Assembly: GCF_000160695.1 (NCBI RefSeq)
Contig: NZ_GG694006.1
Coordinates: 124,001-188,000 of the forward strand
Length of the DNA: 64,000 nucleotides
DNA from: Centipeda flueggei ATCC 43531
GTDB taxonomy: Bacteria; Bacillota; Negativicutes; Selenomonadales; Selenomonadaceae
Reading direction: 5' to 3'
Positions 44,280-52,859 of this stretch are shown here, piece by piece. The stretch's first letter is position 1. Each line of letters begins with the position of its first letter. Under the pieces are notes generated by a model. It saw only the letters and a list, made by a program, of their open reading frames with translations. It had not been told where the DNA came from and made no database searches. The translations under genes were made by a program, and so were the position numbers.

Positions 44280-45091
44280 TGTTTAAAAACCTCCTTGATA
44301 ATCCAGTCCGGCGTAGAAGCACCGGCTGTAATACCAATTTTATTAACATGATTCAACCAATCGGACTGCAGTTCATCTGCTGTCTCGATGTGATAGGTTT
44401 GACATTTTTCACTGCACAGCTGTGCAAGCCGTGTCGTGTTTGCGCTGTTCTTCCCCCCGACGACAATCATTGCATCTACGCGTCCTGCCAGTTCGATCGC
44501 CGCTGACTGACGCATATCGGTCGCCGTGCAGATCGTACGCAGGATCTTGATGTCGCGCGACTTATCCAGAAGGACAGACGCGATGTGCCGAAAGCGATTG
44601 CTCGAAAACGTCGTCTGACAAACAACGCCGAGTTTCCCAAAAGTTGGCAGCGCCGCTGCCTCTTCTTCGCTCTCGATAATGTGTGCCCGCTGTGCCGTCC
44701 ACTCGAAGATACTCTTGACCTCTGGGTGGTTTTTTTCGCCAATGATGACAACGGTATAGCCCTCCTCCGAGAGCTGCTTTGCCGAAAGCTGCGCCTTCTT
44801 GACGTGTGGACAGGTTGCATCCACAAGATCCAGCCCGCGCTGCTCCGCCTGTGCATACACCGACGGACCAACACCATGCGAACGGATGATGACGGTTCCC
44901 TTCTGCATCTCGTCCAAGGTACTGACCGTGCCGACGCCCTCCTCTTTCAGGCGTTCCACCATCTGCGGATTATGTATGATCGGGCCGAGTGTACTGGATG
45001 TCCCATCGGGGGAAGCGTTCTCTCTGGCGATCTCAATGGCGCGTTTGACGCCATAACAGAAGCCGAGATGTTCCGCTAAAATAACCTCCAT
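44261..45091 (-). CDS. ispH: 4-hydroxy-3-methylbut-2-enyl diphosphate reductase
   Basis: The last enzyme of the MEP isoprenoid pathway, an iron-sulfur protein. The 276-residue protein has the three cluster cysteines (HLGFCYGVKRA; VDATCPHVKKA; LRTICTATDMRQ) and the catalytic IRSHG and TAGASTPDW motifs. ATG 45091 is chosen because GGAGAG lies 6 bases upstream and it gives the family N-terminus MEVILAEHLGFCYG; the frame is open 58 codons further up. It has a strong promoter and leads the ispH-rpsA unit. Confidence 0.95.
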   Translation of the reverse strand: MEVILAEHLGFCYGVKRAIEIARENASPDGTSSTLGPIIHNPQMVERLKEEGVGTVSTLDEMQKGTVIIRSHGVGPSVYAQAEQRGLDLVDATCPHVKKAQLSAKQLSEEGYTVVIIGEKNHPEVKSIFEWTAQRAHIIESEEEAAALPTFGKLGVVCQTTFSSNRFRHIASVLLDKSRDIKILRTICTATDMRQSAAIELAGRVDAMIVVGGKNSANTTRLAQLCSEKCQTYHIETADELQSDWLNHVNKIGITAGASTPDWIIKEVFKQCQSRA

Positions 45092-45155
45092 AGATCTCTC
45101 CAACACATACCGAAATACACGGCAATCCTTATCCCACTCACACAATCTGTTTAAC

Positions 45156-45184
45156 AGTATAACACGGCTATCGCAGGCGTGCAA
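45156..45184 (-). promoter_or_regulatory. Promoter of ispH-rpsA
   Basis: Minus strand TTGCAC (45184-45179), 17 bases, TATACT (45161-45156), with a TGT extension. The mobile-element-like repeat begins about 40 bases upstream of it. Confidence 0.85.
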
Positions 45185-45225
45185 ATAAATTTTTTCAATT
45201 CGCGCAAAAACTTTGACGCACTGTT

Positions 45226-45392
45226 TAGGGAAACACTGATAAATACGGCACGACCATCTTGACACATCTTTTTCGCCCGCTTTTCGTTAGCGAATCCTCT
45301 ACATAGCCCTTGCTATGCGTCCGGTTTGCTGCCTCAATCGGAGAACAAATCTACGCTAATCCGGCATAGCTTATTCTATCAGCGATTCCCTA
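45226..45392. mobile_element. MITE-like element with imperfect terminal inverted repeats
   Basis: The ends TAGGGAAACACTGATAAA (left, from 45226) and TAGGGAATCGCTGATAGA (right, read inwards from 45392) agree at 15 of 18 positions. The 167-bp element has no coding capacity and contains a CATAGC-CCTT-GCTATG hairpin at 45302-45317 plus a smaller TTCG..CGAA one. TA at both borders could be a target duplication, as with Tc1/mariner/IS630-type transposition. Its right border supplies the TAG stop codon of the neighbouring gene. No transposase lies in the window. Confidence 0.65.
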
Positions 45393-45905
45393 GTTCCACG
45401 TGATCGTGGTGACGATTGCCTCCACTGCCTCAACGGAAACCGGATCCTCGAAGGAGAGGGAGAAAGTATACCCGCCGCGCGACCAGAGAGCAAGATGCAC
45501 CAGCTGCCCCGTCCCCTTGACGCGGATGTACTGCCGTCCGGCCTGAACGACCTGGTTCACTTCGTACGTCGTGCTATCACCGCTGATATCTGCATTCCCC
45601 GCCGCCATGCGGAAGAGGATCTCCTTGCCGGCGCTGTTGCGATAAAAGATTTCGGCAAGGCTTTTGTCGATTACGATAACATTCTTCTGCGCATAGCCCA
45701 CAGGAAGGAGGGTCGGTGTGTAGACCGGCAGTCCGGCCACTGCCCATGCGTCGCGGACGCTTGGATACTCCACGAGCGGCGACGGCATTCCGGCCATCGG
45801 TTCCGCACCGACGGCCGTCGGCATCGCCTCTGCCGCTGTGGCAAACGCCGCACACGAAGCAACCAGCCCAACCATTATCAGACGTTTTACATCATTGTAC
45901 TTCAT
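45390..45905 (-). CDS. Secreted DUF4367-like protein
   Basis: A 171-residue protein with a cleavable signal peptide (MKYNDVKRLIMVGLVASC, cut likely after AEA). The mature part resembles the DUF4367 domain (LPVYTPTLLPVGYAQKNV; LFRMAAGNADISGD; GYTFSLSFEDPVS), found at the end of some Firmicute anti-sigma-like and cell-envelope proteins. Function unknown. The ATG at 45905 follows GAGG by 5 bases; a TTG one codon upstream is less likely. The stop codon TAG coincides with the border of the adjacent repeat element. Confidence 0.68.
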   Translation of the reverse strand: MKYNDVKRLIMVGLVASCAAFATAAEAMPTAVGAEPMAGMPSPLVEYPSVRDAWAVAGLPVYTPTLLPVGYAQKNVIVIDKSLAEIFYRNSAGKEILFRMAAGNADISGDSTTYEVNQVVQAGRQYIRVKGTGQLVHLALWSRGGYTFSLSFEDPVSVEAVEAIVTTITWN

Positions 45906-45942
45906 CAAGACCTCATTCCTATTACCAAAGGATCACTGCGTA

Positions 45943-47649
45943 TTATAACTGCTTCAGTTCTCTTTTCTTTGACGCTGCGCCCGCAAGCATGGTACGGGCA
46001 TTCGCAAGTGCCGCCCATGTGACATCGTCCCCTGATGCCATGCGTGCGATCTCGCGGACGCGCTCCTTTTCACTGAGCGACTCGACGCGTGTCACCGTCG
46101 CTCCATCGACGACGGATTTCGCAATATAGAGATGTACATCCGCCATACAGGCGATCTGCGGCAAGTGCGTGATGCAGAGCACTTGCTTATACTGCGCGAC
46201 GAACGCAATCCGTTCTGCGACCATCTGCGCAGTGCGCCCTCCGATCCCAGTGTCGATTTCATCAAACACCATGCTTGTCCCATCGGTATCCCGTGCCGCG
46301 ACGATGGACTTGATGGCGAGCGCGATGCGCGAGAGTTCGCCGCCCGAGGCAATTTTCTCCAGTGGCTTTTCCGCCTCGCCGATATTTGCGGAAAACAGCA
46401 TCGTGAGGCGATCTGCACCGCGGCTCGTATACTGCTCTTCCGGTGTGACGACAATATGAAAACGTGCCTGCTTCATGCCGAGCCACTGCAGTTCCTGTTC
46501 AATCTTTACGGAGAGTGCCGCACCGACCTTCTGCCGTTGTTTTGTCAGCTCTGCAGCGCATTGTTCCATGCGCTGACGGAGCCTTGCAATCACCGCATCC
46601 AGTTCCTCTATGTCCATATCATAGCGTTCGGCGGAGGAGATCTCTGTGCGCAGCGATTCGAGGCGCGCTAGAACAGCAGAGATGCTGCCGCCATATTTCT
46701 TCTTGAGGCGCTCGATCACATCCATACGCAGCTGAATCTTGTCCAGCGAGGCGGGATCTGCGTCGATGCCCTCTAGGTAGTCCCGCACCTCATAGGATGC
46801 CTCCTGCAGGGAGATATACGCCTCCTCGATCATCGCCTGCGCCCCCGCAAGGCTTTCATCGTAGCGCGCGATCTCCTCCAGTGCGTACGTGACGCGCGAT
46901 AGTGCCGTCAGAACAGCAGCCCCCTCCTCCGTATCCTCACTGAGGAGATTGCTCGCCTCGGCGGCGTGCTCCATCAAGCGTTCCGCATGGGAGAGACGGC
47001 GAATCTCCGTCTCGAGTTCCTCATCCTCTCCCTCTGTGAGTTCCGCCTCTGCGATCTCCTGCTCCTGCCAGCGGAGCATATCCAGACGCTCGGCGATCTT
47101 TGCATTTTCCTCCGTACGCGTCTCACGCTCTTTCGTCCGAGCCTTCCAGTCCCGATAGATATCCTGATAGGCACCCAGACGCTCCGCGAGATCGGCATCA
47201 CCGCCTTCAAGGAGGCTGCGCTGCGCCTCTTCGCGCAGAAGTGCCAGGTTTTCGTTTTGTCCATGGATGTCCACGAGATGCGGTGCAAGTTTTTTGAGAA
47301 AGGTCAGCGTCACATGGGCACCGTTGACAAGAATGGAGCTTTTCCCCGCACGCGATACTTTGCGTACGATGATCAGCTCATCATCGCATTCGATCTCCTG
47401 CGCGGCGAGCAATGCGGACACGGCAGAGTTTTCCTCGATGGAAAAAACAGCCTCCACGCGCAGAAAATCACAGCCGCTGCGTATGACGTCGGCAGGGACA
47501 CGCTGTCCGAGGATTGCCCCCAGTGCACCAATCAGAATGGACTTGCCCGCACCGGTTTCACCCGTGAGGATGTTCAGTCCTGTGCCGAATTCGACTGTCA
47601 CCTCTTCCAAAAGGGCAAAATTCTGAATTCGTAGGCTGTGCAGCACCAC
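45943..47649 (-). CDS. recN: DNA repair protein RecN
   Basis: An SMC-like repair ATPase of 568 residues, the normal length: Walker A LTGETGAGKSILIGAL near the N-terminus, two long coiled-coil arms (about 150-350), then the signature IASGGELSRIALAIK and Walker B MVFDEIDTGIGG. RecN gathers DNA ends at double-strand breaks. It starts at GTG 47649 (or the next GTG) behind AAGGAGG. ArgR lies directly upstream, as in most Firmicutes. Confidence 0.96.
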   Translation of the reverse strand: MVLHSLRIQNFALLEEVTVEFGTGLNILTGETGAGKSILIGALGAILGQRVPADVIRSGCDFLRVEAVFSIEENSAVSALLAAQEIECDDELIIVRKVSRAGKSSILVNGAHVTLTFLKKLAPHLVDIHGQNENLALLREEAQRSLLEGGDADLAERLGAYQDIYRDWKARTKERETRTEENAKIAERLDMLRWQEQEIAEAELTEGEDEELETEIRRLSHAERLMEHAAEASNLLSEDTEEGAAVLTALSRVTYALEEIARYDESLAGAQAMIEEAYISLQEASYEVRDYLEGIDADPASLDKIQLRMDVIERLKKKYGGSISAVLARLESLRTEISSAERYDMDIEELDAVIARLRQRMEQCAAELTKQRQKVGAALSVKIEQELQWLGMKQARFHIVVTPEEQYTSRGADRLTMLFSANIGEAEKPLEKIASGGELSRIALAIKSIVAARDTDGTSMVFDEIDTGIGGRTAQMVAERIAFVAQYKQVLCITHLPQIACMADVHLYIAKSVVDGATVTRVESLSEKERVREIARMASGDDVTWAALANARTMLAGAASKKRELKQL

Positions 47650-47661
47650 ACATCCCTCCTT

Positions 47662-48114
47662 TTAGTGCATGAGTTTTTGAATGCGTGCAACGATATCCGC
47701 CGCTGCCTCCTTCGGGCGGATGAGCACGAAAATATGGTCGTCGCCTGCAATCGTTCCAATGACCTCCGACCATGCCGACGCGTCAAGCGCAGATGCCACC
47801 GTTCCTGCTGCCCCCGGCGCAGTGCGCACGACGACGATGTTCTCACTGAAATCACAGCTCTGCACATTGTCCTTGAAGACACGGCGCATGCGCGTCTCGG
47901 AAAAACGCTGTCCCTCCTGCGGTGCGACAGCATAGCGATAGCGTCCGCCCCCTGCTGGTACCTTGATGAGAAGGAGCTCCTTGATGTCCCGCGAGATCGT
48001 TGCCTGCGTGACGTGCACATGGCGCGCACAGAGTGCTGCCGCAAGTGCCTCCTGTGTCTCGATGATTTCTTCACGGATGATCTGTTTGATGAGGTCGTGA
48101 CGACGACGTTTCAT
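47662..48114 (-). CDS. argR: Arginine repressor ArgR
   Basis: A 150-residue regulator: N-terminal winged helix-turn-helix (about 1-70, HVHVTQATISRDIKELLLIKV) and C-terminal hexamerisation/arginine-binding domain (AGTVASALDAS, IAGDDHIFVLIR with the Asp pair that contacts arginine). It senses arginine and controls its synthesis or breakdown. The gene lies between nadK and recN. Confidence 0.94.
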   Translation of the reverse strand: MKRRRHDLIKQIIREEIIETQEALAAALCARHVHVTQATISRDIKELLLIKVPAGGGRYRYAVAPQEGQRFSETRMRRVFKDNVQSCDFSENIVVVRTAPGAAGTVASALDASAWSEVIGTIAGDDHIFVLIRPKEAAADIVARIQKLMH

Positions 48115-48125
48115 TCCGCTCTCTC

Positions 48126-48980
48126 CTAACAGTTTCTCCAGAGTTTTGTCCGCAGCGTCTGATAGTAGTCTTTGTCCTCAAATTTGATGATTCCCGCCCG
48201 CACGTCAGAACAGCGCACCGTCACGGTATCATCAGGACGGATCGGCGTGGTCTCCTGCCCATCGATGGTGACGATGATGCTCTGGCGCGTATCAAGCAGA
48301 TGGATGTGCACCACATCCTCCTCGCGTATGACAAGCGGGCGGATGTTCAGCGTATGTGCGCAGATAGGCGTGAGCAGGATGCCGCGCACCATCGGGTTCA
48401 TGATCGGCCCGCCCGCCGAAAGGGAGTACGCCGTCGAGCCCGTCGGCGAGGCGACGATAAATCCGTCTGCCTTGCATGCAACCAGCGGTGTACTGTTCAC
48501 CGTCAGCCCCAGTGTAATAACGCGCGCCACATCGCCCTTGGTCACCACAATGTCATTGATCGCATAGCCGAGAAAATGCTCTTCGCCGCATGGATGCGTC
48601 ACATAGCCCGCGAGCAGCGGCCGCTGCTCCACGCGGTAATCCCCCGCACAGAGCTGTCCCAGACGCCGTTCCAGCTCATTGAGCTCAATATCCGCCATAA
48701 AGCCGAGTGTCCCCAAATTGATGCCGCAGACCGGCACGGGGTTTTCCGCATAGCGTCGGCAGATGCCGAGCAGTGTACCGTCTCCGCCGAGACTCAGGGC
48801 AAAGTCGGCGGGCAGACGCTCGATATCGTCTGCACCGCACTCCTCCATGGCAAACTCCGCCGCACGCGCACGCGGCAGGATGATGCGCGCACCTCGTGCC
48901 GTAAGAAAGCTGCGGATGCGCAGGACAATATCCCGCATCTCAGGACGCTCGACATAGGGAAAAACTGCAACCGTCAACAT
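48126..48980 (-). CDS. nadK: NAD kinase
   Basis: Phosphorylates NAD to NADP. The 284-residue protein has the catalytic LSLGGDGTLLG motif near residue 66, GINLGTLGFMADIE and ASPTGSTAYSLSAGGPI. It is read with tlyA upstream (15-base gap) and argR downstream (11-base gap). Confidence 0.96.
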   Translation of the reverse strand: MLTVAVFPYVERPEMRDIVLRIRSFLTARGARIILPRARAAEFAMEECGADDIERLPADFALSLGGDGTLLGICRRYAENPVPVCGINLGTLGFMADIELNELERRLGQLCAGDYRVEQRPLLAGYVTHPCGEEHFLGYAINDIVVTKGDVARVITLGLTVNSTPLVACKADGFIVASPTGSTAYSLSAGGPIMNPMVRGILLTPICAHTLNIRPLVIREEDVVHIHLLDTRQSIIVTIDGQETTPIRPDDTVTVRCSDVRAGIIKFEDKDYYQTLRTKLWRNC

Positions 48981-48995
48981 AATCCGCTCCGCATC

Positions 48996-49802
48996 TCATC
49001 CATCCAGTGTACGATGTGCCTCTGTCACCACAGCGGCGATCTCCTCATCCGCGATAGCCGTACGCCCGCCCTGCATCCCCAGATAGAGAAGATACTCGAT
49101 ATTCCCCTTTGGTCCCTTGACAGGAGAAAAGGTCAGTCCGCGCGGAACAAAGCCGAGCTCTTCTGCAGCGGCAAGGACGCGTGCAATCACATCATCGTGC
49201 ACCGCAGGGTCTCGCACAACACCGTTCTTTCCGACGCGATCCTTTCCCGCCTCGAACTGCGGCTTGATGAGGGCGAGTACCTCGCCTTCCGGTGAGAGGA
49301 GCGTCCGCACAATGGGGAGCACCTTATCCAGCGAGATGAATGCCACATCGATCGAGGCAAAGTCCGGTGCATGATCCAGCATGTCCGGCGTTACCTTGCG
49401 GATGTTCGTACGCTCCATGTTGACAACGCGTGCATCCGTGCGCAGTTTCCAGTCGAGCTGTCCATATCCCACATCGATCGCATAGACCTTGACCGCGCCA
49501 TTCTGCAGCATACAGTCTGTAAAGCCGCCCGTGGACGCACCGATGTCTGCCGCCGTCCGCCCCGCAAGACGAATGCCGAACGCAGTGATCCCCTTTGCGA
49601 GCTTCAGTCCGCCGCGGCTGACATATGGAAGATCCTCTCCCGCGACGCGCAGTGCTGCATCGGCGGGAACGGTTGCGCCCGCTTTATCCACACGCTGCTC
49701 GTTGACGAGCACCTGTCCTGCCATAATGAGGCGCTTCGCGCGCTCACGACTCGGTGCAAGCCCCTGTACGGTGAGCAGCACATCCAAACGCTCTTTCTTC
49801 AA
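48996..49802 (-). CDS. tlyA: TlyA-family rRNA 2'-O-methyltransferase
   Basis: A 268-residue protein with an N-terminal S4 RNA-binding domain (about 1-62) and an FtsJ/RrmJ-like methyltransferase domain: ADIGASTGGFTDCML for SAM binding and IKPQFEAGKD with a catalytic Lys. TlyA proteins methylate ribosomal RNA; some have been called haemolysins. The start is TTG 49802 behind GGGGG. In Clostridia dxs usually lies just upstream between ispA and tlyA, but here the genes are only 9 bases apart. Confidence 0.92.
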   Translation of the reverse strand: MKKERLDVLLTVQGLAPSRERAKRLIMAGQVLVNEQRVDKAGATVPADAALRVAGEDLPYVSRGGLKLAKGITAFGIRLAGRTAADIGASTGGFTDCMLQNGAVKVYAIDVGYGQLDWKLRTDARVVNMERTNIRKVTPDMLDHAPDFASIDVAFISLDKVLPIVRTLLSPEGEVLALIKPQFEAGKDRVGKNGVVRDPAVHDDVIARVLAAAEELGFVPRGLTFSPVKGPKGNIEYLLYLGMQGGRTAIADEEIAAVVTEAHRTLDG

Positions 49803-49811
49803 CGGTGCCCC

Positions 49812-50687
49812 CTACTGCTTCCGATACACGAGATAGGACACCAGTTCACGCAGAAAATCTGCCTCCACGCCGAAATCACGGAGCGCCGTGCACGCATCCT
49901 TCACTGTCTGTGCCGCAAGTTCCTGCGCCTCATCGAGCGAGGTCAGGGAGACATAGGTCGACTTGTGGTTTTTCTCATCACTTCCGACGGGCTTGCCGAT
50001 GTTCTCTGCCGTCCCGATGACATCGAGAATGTCGTCCGTGATCTGAAAAGCAAGGCCGAACTGCTCCGCGTACGTCGTAAGTGCCGCAAGCTGTGCCTCG
50101 GACGCACCGCCGAGGATTGCACCGCTGCGCAGAGCTGCGCGAAAGAGTGCCCCCGTTTTGCCCATGTGGACACGGCGCATCTCCTCCATCGAGATGCGAT
50201 GCTCCTCTGCGCGCAGGTCGAGCACCTGTCCCCCCACCATGCCCTCAGCACCGGCAGCACGACTGATCTCATCCACCACGCGCAGAAGTGTATCGGCGGA
50301 TACATTCTGCTGGCGCAGGATGACCGTAAACGCGAGCGTCAGGAGTCCGTCTCCTGCAAGGATGGCAATGCCGTCGCCAAAGACCTTGTGATTGGTCAAT
50401 TTGCCGCGCCGATAGTCGTCGTTGTCCATCGCCGGGAGATCGTCGTGGATGAGGGAATACGTGTGGATCATCTCAAGTGCACACGCCACGGACAGGAACT
50501 TGGCGCCATCCGCTCCTACCGCATCCGCTGCCGCCATGAGGAGCACAGGACGCAGACGTTTCCCGCCTGCCATTAGACTGTATGCCATCGCCTGCCGCAG
50601 CGTATCATCGAGTACATCCGTTCGATCCAGCTCCGCCTGCAGCGCACGCTCCACCAGCTCCTGCCGCTCCCGCCAACGTTCCTTCAT
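49812..50687 (-). CDS. ispA: Farnesyl/geranyl diphosphate synthase
   Basis: A short-chain trans-prenyl synthase of 291 residues making C15 (or C20) diphosphates from IPP and DMAPP. The two Asp-rich metal sites are present: LIHDDLPAMDNDD (first DDxxD type) and ITDDILDVIG (second), plus GGKRLRP at the IPP site. GGAGG is 5 bases before ATG. It supplies precursors for undecaprenyl phosphate and quinones. Adjacent to xseB (1-base gap). Confidence 0.94.
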   Translation of the reverse strand: MKERWRERQELVERALQAELDRTDVLDDTLRQAMAYSLMAGGKRLRPVLLMAAADAVGADGAKFLSVACALEMIHTYSLIHDDLPAMDNDDYRRGKLTNHKVFGDGIAILAGDGLLTLAFTVILRQQNVSADTLLRVVDEISRAAGAEGMVGGQVLDLRAEEHRISMEEMRRVHMGKTGALFRAALRSGAILGGASEAQLAALTTYAEQFGLAFQITDDILDVIGTAENIGKPVGSDEKNHKSTYVSLTSLDEAQELAAQTVKDACTALRDFGVEADFLRELVSYLVYRKQ

Positions 50688-50688
50688 C

Positions 50689-50925
50689 TCAGCCTCCGAT
50701 CTTCAGCGGTTCTTGTGCGACGCCGTCCGCCGTCTCCCGCACGAGGAGATCCATCGTCTCCTCCGCGCGCCGCAGCGACGTGGCACAGAACTCCGAGAGC
50801 TTGATCCCTTCGGAGTACTTTGCCATGAGATCGGCGAGTGCCAAATCACCCGCCTCGATCTCAGCAACAATCTGCTCCAACGCCCCCAGTGCTTCCTCAA
50901 ATGCCATCTCTTTTTTACGTGCCAT
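50689..50925 (-). CDS. xseB: Exodeoxyribonuclease VII small subunit
   Basis: A 78-residue helical protein with the family core FEEALGALEQIVAEIE and YSEGIKLSEFC. It binds XseA in a complex that digests single-stranded DNA. ATG 50925 is preferred over the longer open frame because AAAGGAG lies 7 bases before it. It overlaps xseA by 11 bases. Confidence 0.93.
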   Translation of the reverse strand: MARKKEMAFEEALGALEQIVAEIEAGDLALADLMAKYSEGIKLSEFCATSLRRAEETMDLLVRETADGVAQEPLKIGG

Positions 50926-52123
50926 TCTGCTGCTCCTTTGCCTGTTCCACGACGGCAGATATCTTGCCGTCCGCAAATGTAATGTTCACGCGGTCGCCCG
51001 CCGTGACGTCCTTCACGCGGCTCACGGCACGCCCGTCCTTCTCCACAATGCTGAACCCACGGCAGAGGACCCGTACGGGGTTGAGCAGCTCCAGCCGTTT
51101 CAGCACGAGTTCAAGGCGATGTCGCGCTGCGACGCTCTGCTCCTTTGCCGCATGATGCAGTTCCGCCGCGGCGCGGTCACTGCGCTGCATCAGCGGGGCG
51201 AGCAACATACGCGGATTGGCGCACCAAGGCCGCTGAACGAGCGTGCTCAGACGCGTGCCGGCGTGATCGATCTGTCGCTTTCGTCCCGCGTCGAGACGTG
51301 CGCGGAGTCCCATGAGGAACCGCTCTATCTCCACCACATCAGGAACGGCAAACTCCGCCGCCTGCGATGGGGTTGCCGCACGCCGATCGCTGACGAAATC
51401 CACAAGCGTCGTATCCGTCTCATGCCCCACGGCCGAAATCACGGGAATACGCGACCGATAGACGGCGCGGACGACGACCTCCTCATTAAACGCCCAGAGA
51501 TCCTCTGCACTCCCGCCGCCGCGGCCGACGATCAGGACATCCACCGGGTATTTCTCATTGAAAAATGCCACGGCATCCGCAATCTGCTCCGCCGCACCAG
51601 CGCCTTGTACCAAAACGGGATGAAGGATGAGCTGCACGCCCGGCCAGCGTCGCTTGGAGACATTGTGGATATCGCGCAACACCGCTCCCGCCGACGACGT
51701 GACAATCCCGATGCGTCGAGGAAAGCGAGGCAGCGGCTGTTTATGTCCTTCATCAAAAAGCCCCTCGGCGGCAAGGCGGTCGCGCATCTGCTCAAAGGCG
51801 AGGGCAAGTGCCCCCGCGCCCTCGGGGGTCAAGGAGCTGACATAGAGCTGATATGCTCCGTCACGCTCATAGACGGAGATATTGCCGCCTGCGATCACCT
51901 GCATCCCGTTCTCGGGTGCAAAGCGCAGATTTCGCGCATATCCGTTGAACATGACGCACTTCATGCTTGCGCCTGCATCTTTTAGGGTAAAGTAGGCATG
52001 TCCCGATGGATAGCGTTTGTAGTTGGACACCTCGCCGCGAATCAGGAGATCCGACAGAATCGGCTCATGTTCAAACATTCCCTTGATATAGCGCGTTACA
52101 TCACTGACACTGTGAACGGTCAT
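50915..52123 (-). CDS. xseA: Exodeoxyribonuclease VII large subunit
   Basis: A 402-residue nuclease with an N-terminal OB fold (about 1-105, IRGEVSNYKRYPSGHAYFTLKD), the catalytic domain (GIVTSSAGAVLRDI; IVGRGGGSAEDLWAFN; AVGHETDTTLVDFVSD) and a long coiled coil. ATG 52123 has GAGAGG upstream and gives the usual N-terminus. A terminator-like hairpin separates it from nusB, so part of its transcription may be attenuated. Confidence 0.95.
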   Translation of the reverse strand: MTVHSVSDVTRYIKGMFEHEPILSDLLIRGEVSNYKRYPSGHAYFTLKDAGASMKCVMFNGYARNLRFAPENGMQVIAGGNISVYERDGAYQLYVSSLTPEGAGALALAFEQMRDRLAAEGLFDEGHKQPLPRFPRRIGIVTSSAGAVLRDIHNVSKRRWPGVQLILHPVLVQGAGAAEQIADAVAFFNEKYPVDVLIVGRGGGSAEDLWAFNEEVVVRAVYRSRIPVISAVGHETDTTLVDFVSDRRAATPSQAAEFAVPDVVEIERFLMGLRARLDAGRKRQIDHAGTRLSTLVQRPWCANPRMLLAPLMQRSDRAAAELHHAAKEQSVAARHRLELVLKRLELLNPVRVLCRGFSIVEKDGRAVSRVKDVTAGDRVNITFADGKISAVVEQAKEQQNGT

Positions 52124-52146
52124 AATCACCTCTCCCCCATAGCGAT

Positions 52147-52188
52147 AAAAAAAGAACCATTGCACCGACTGTGCAACGGATTCTTTTT
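52147..52188 (-). terminator. Terminator between nusB and xseA
   Basis: GTTGCAC/GTGCAA core with flanking AAAAAGAA/TTCTTTTT pairs (a mismatch and a bulge) and a T-run on the minus strand. It sits 7 bases past the nusB stop and may be partial. Confidence 0.72.
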
Positions 52189-52194
52189 CATCTG

Positions 52195-52608
52195 TTATCC
52201 CATTGATTTCTGCAGCGCAGCAAGGATACCGTTTACATAGCGGCCCGCATCGTCCGACCCATATTTTTTTGCCAGCTCCACTGCTTCGTTAATGGCAATC
52301 GGAGGGTCAATGCGTTCCTCCTGATAGCACATCTCATAGTACGCCATGCGGATGAGGTTGCGATCCACGGGCGCCATGCGATGGAGCTTCCACTCCTTTG
52401 CCATGCACTCAATCGCCGCATCAATCTCTGGTTGAACGGAGCACGTTCCCTGCACGAGCCTATTCGCATAGGCAAGATCCTTCTCCGTCAATCCGTCCAC
52501 AGCATCGCTGGCAAGATCCCCTGCCGCGACAATCGGCGGCCGGTCATGATCGAACTCCCGCTGAAAGAGTGTCAAAAGCGCCGCCTCACGCGCGTGTCTG
52601 CGGCTCAT
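52195..52608 (-). CDS. nusB: Transcription antitermination factor NusB
   Basis: A 137-residue all-helical protein starting MSRRHAREAALLTLFQ, with RNLIRMAYYEM and INEAVELAKKYGSDDAGRYVNG near the end. NusB with S10 binds boxA RNA to keep polymerase elongating on rRNA operons. It begins inside the stop codon of the DUF2273 gene (ATGA). Confidence 0.95.
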   Translation of the reverse strand: MSRRHAREAALLTLFQREFDHDRPPIVAAGDLASDAVDGLTEKDLAYANRLVQGTCSVQPEIDAAIECMAKEWKLHRMAPVDRNLIRMAYYEMCYQEERIDPPIAINEAVELAKKYGSDDAGRYVNGILAALQKSMG

Positions 52609-52847
52609 GACATCCTCCGAAAGAGATTCCTCAGTCCCGACAGATCAATGATCTCTGACCAGCGTCGATGCTCCGACTGCAGCCCAATATACATGCCGAG
52701 GCCGGCGCAGAGAATCACAAAGACAATATTCCAAAACCCGAACAGCAGGACACAGATGCCGAACAGCGTTCCAAGCACCAGTCCGCCTGTCCGTCCACGG
52801 TGGTACATCCACTGTTCCTGCAGGAGCTGCAGCAGATATTCTTTCAT
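52605..52847 (-). CDS. DUF2273 small membrane protein
   Basis: An 80-residue protein with two closely spaced membrane segments (about 20-58: GGLVLGTLFGICVLLFGF; IVFVILCAGLGMYIGL) and a short charged tail. DUF2273 genes nearly always sit with amaP and asp23 in the alkaline-shock cluster; the function is unknown. ATG 52847 is 5 bases from GGGAGG. Confidence 0.85.
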   Translation of the reverse strand: MKEYLLQLLQEQWMYHRGRTGGLVLGTLFGICVLLFGFWNIVFVILCAGLGMYIGLQSEHRRWSEIIDLSGLRNLFRRMS

Positions 52848-52859
52848 GCGCACCTCCCA

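Noticed and set aside
45390-45905. Truncation of the DUF4367-like gene by the neighbouring element
   Set aside because: Although the stop codon lies on the element border, reconstruction of the empty site gives a stop at the same codon, so the protein is probably full length.
50582-51985. 467-codon plus-strand frame opposite xseB-xseA, and similar long frames at 49371-50576, 48300-49295 and 54248-55387
   Set aside because: All mirror well-identified minus-strand genes in the GC-rich part, where stop codons are rare on the opposite strand.
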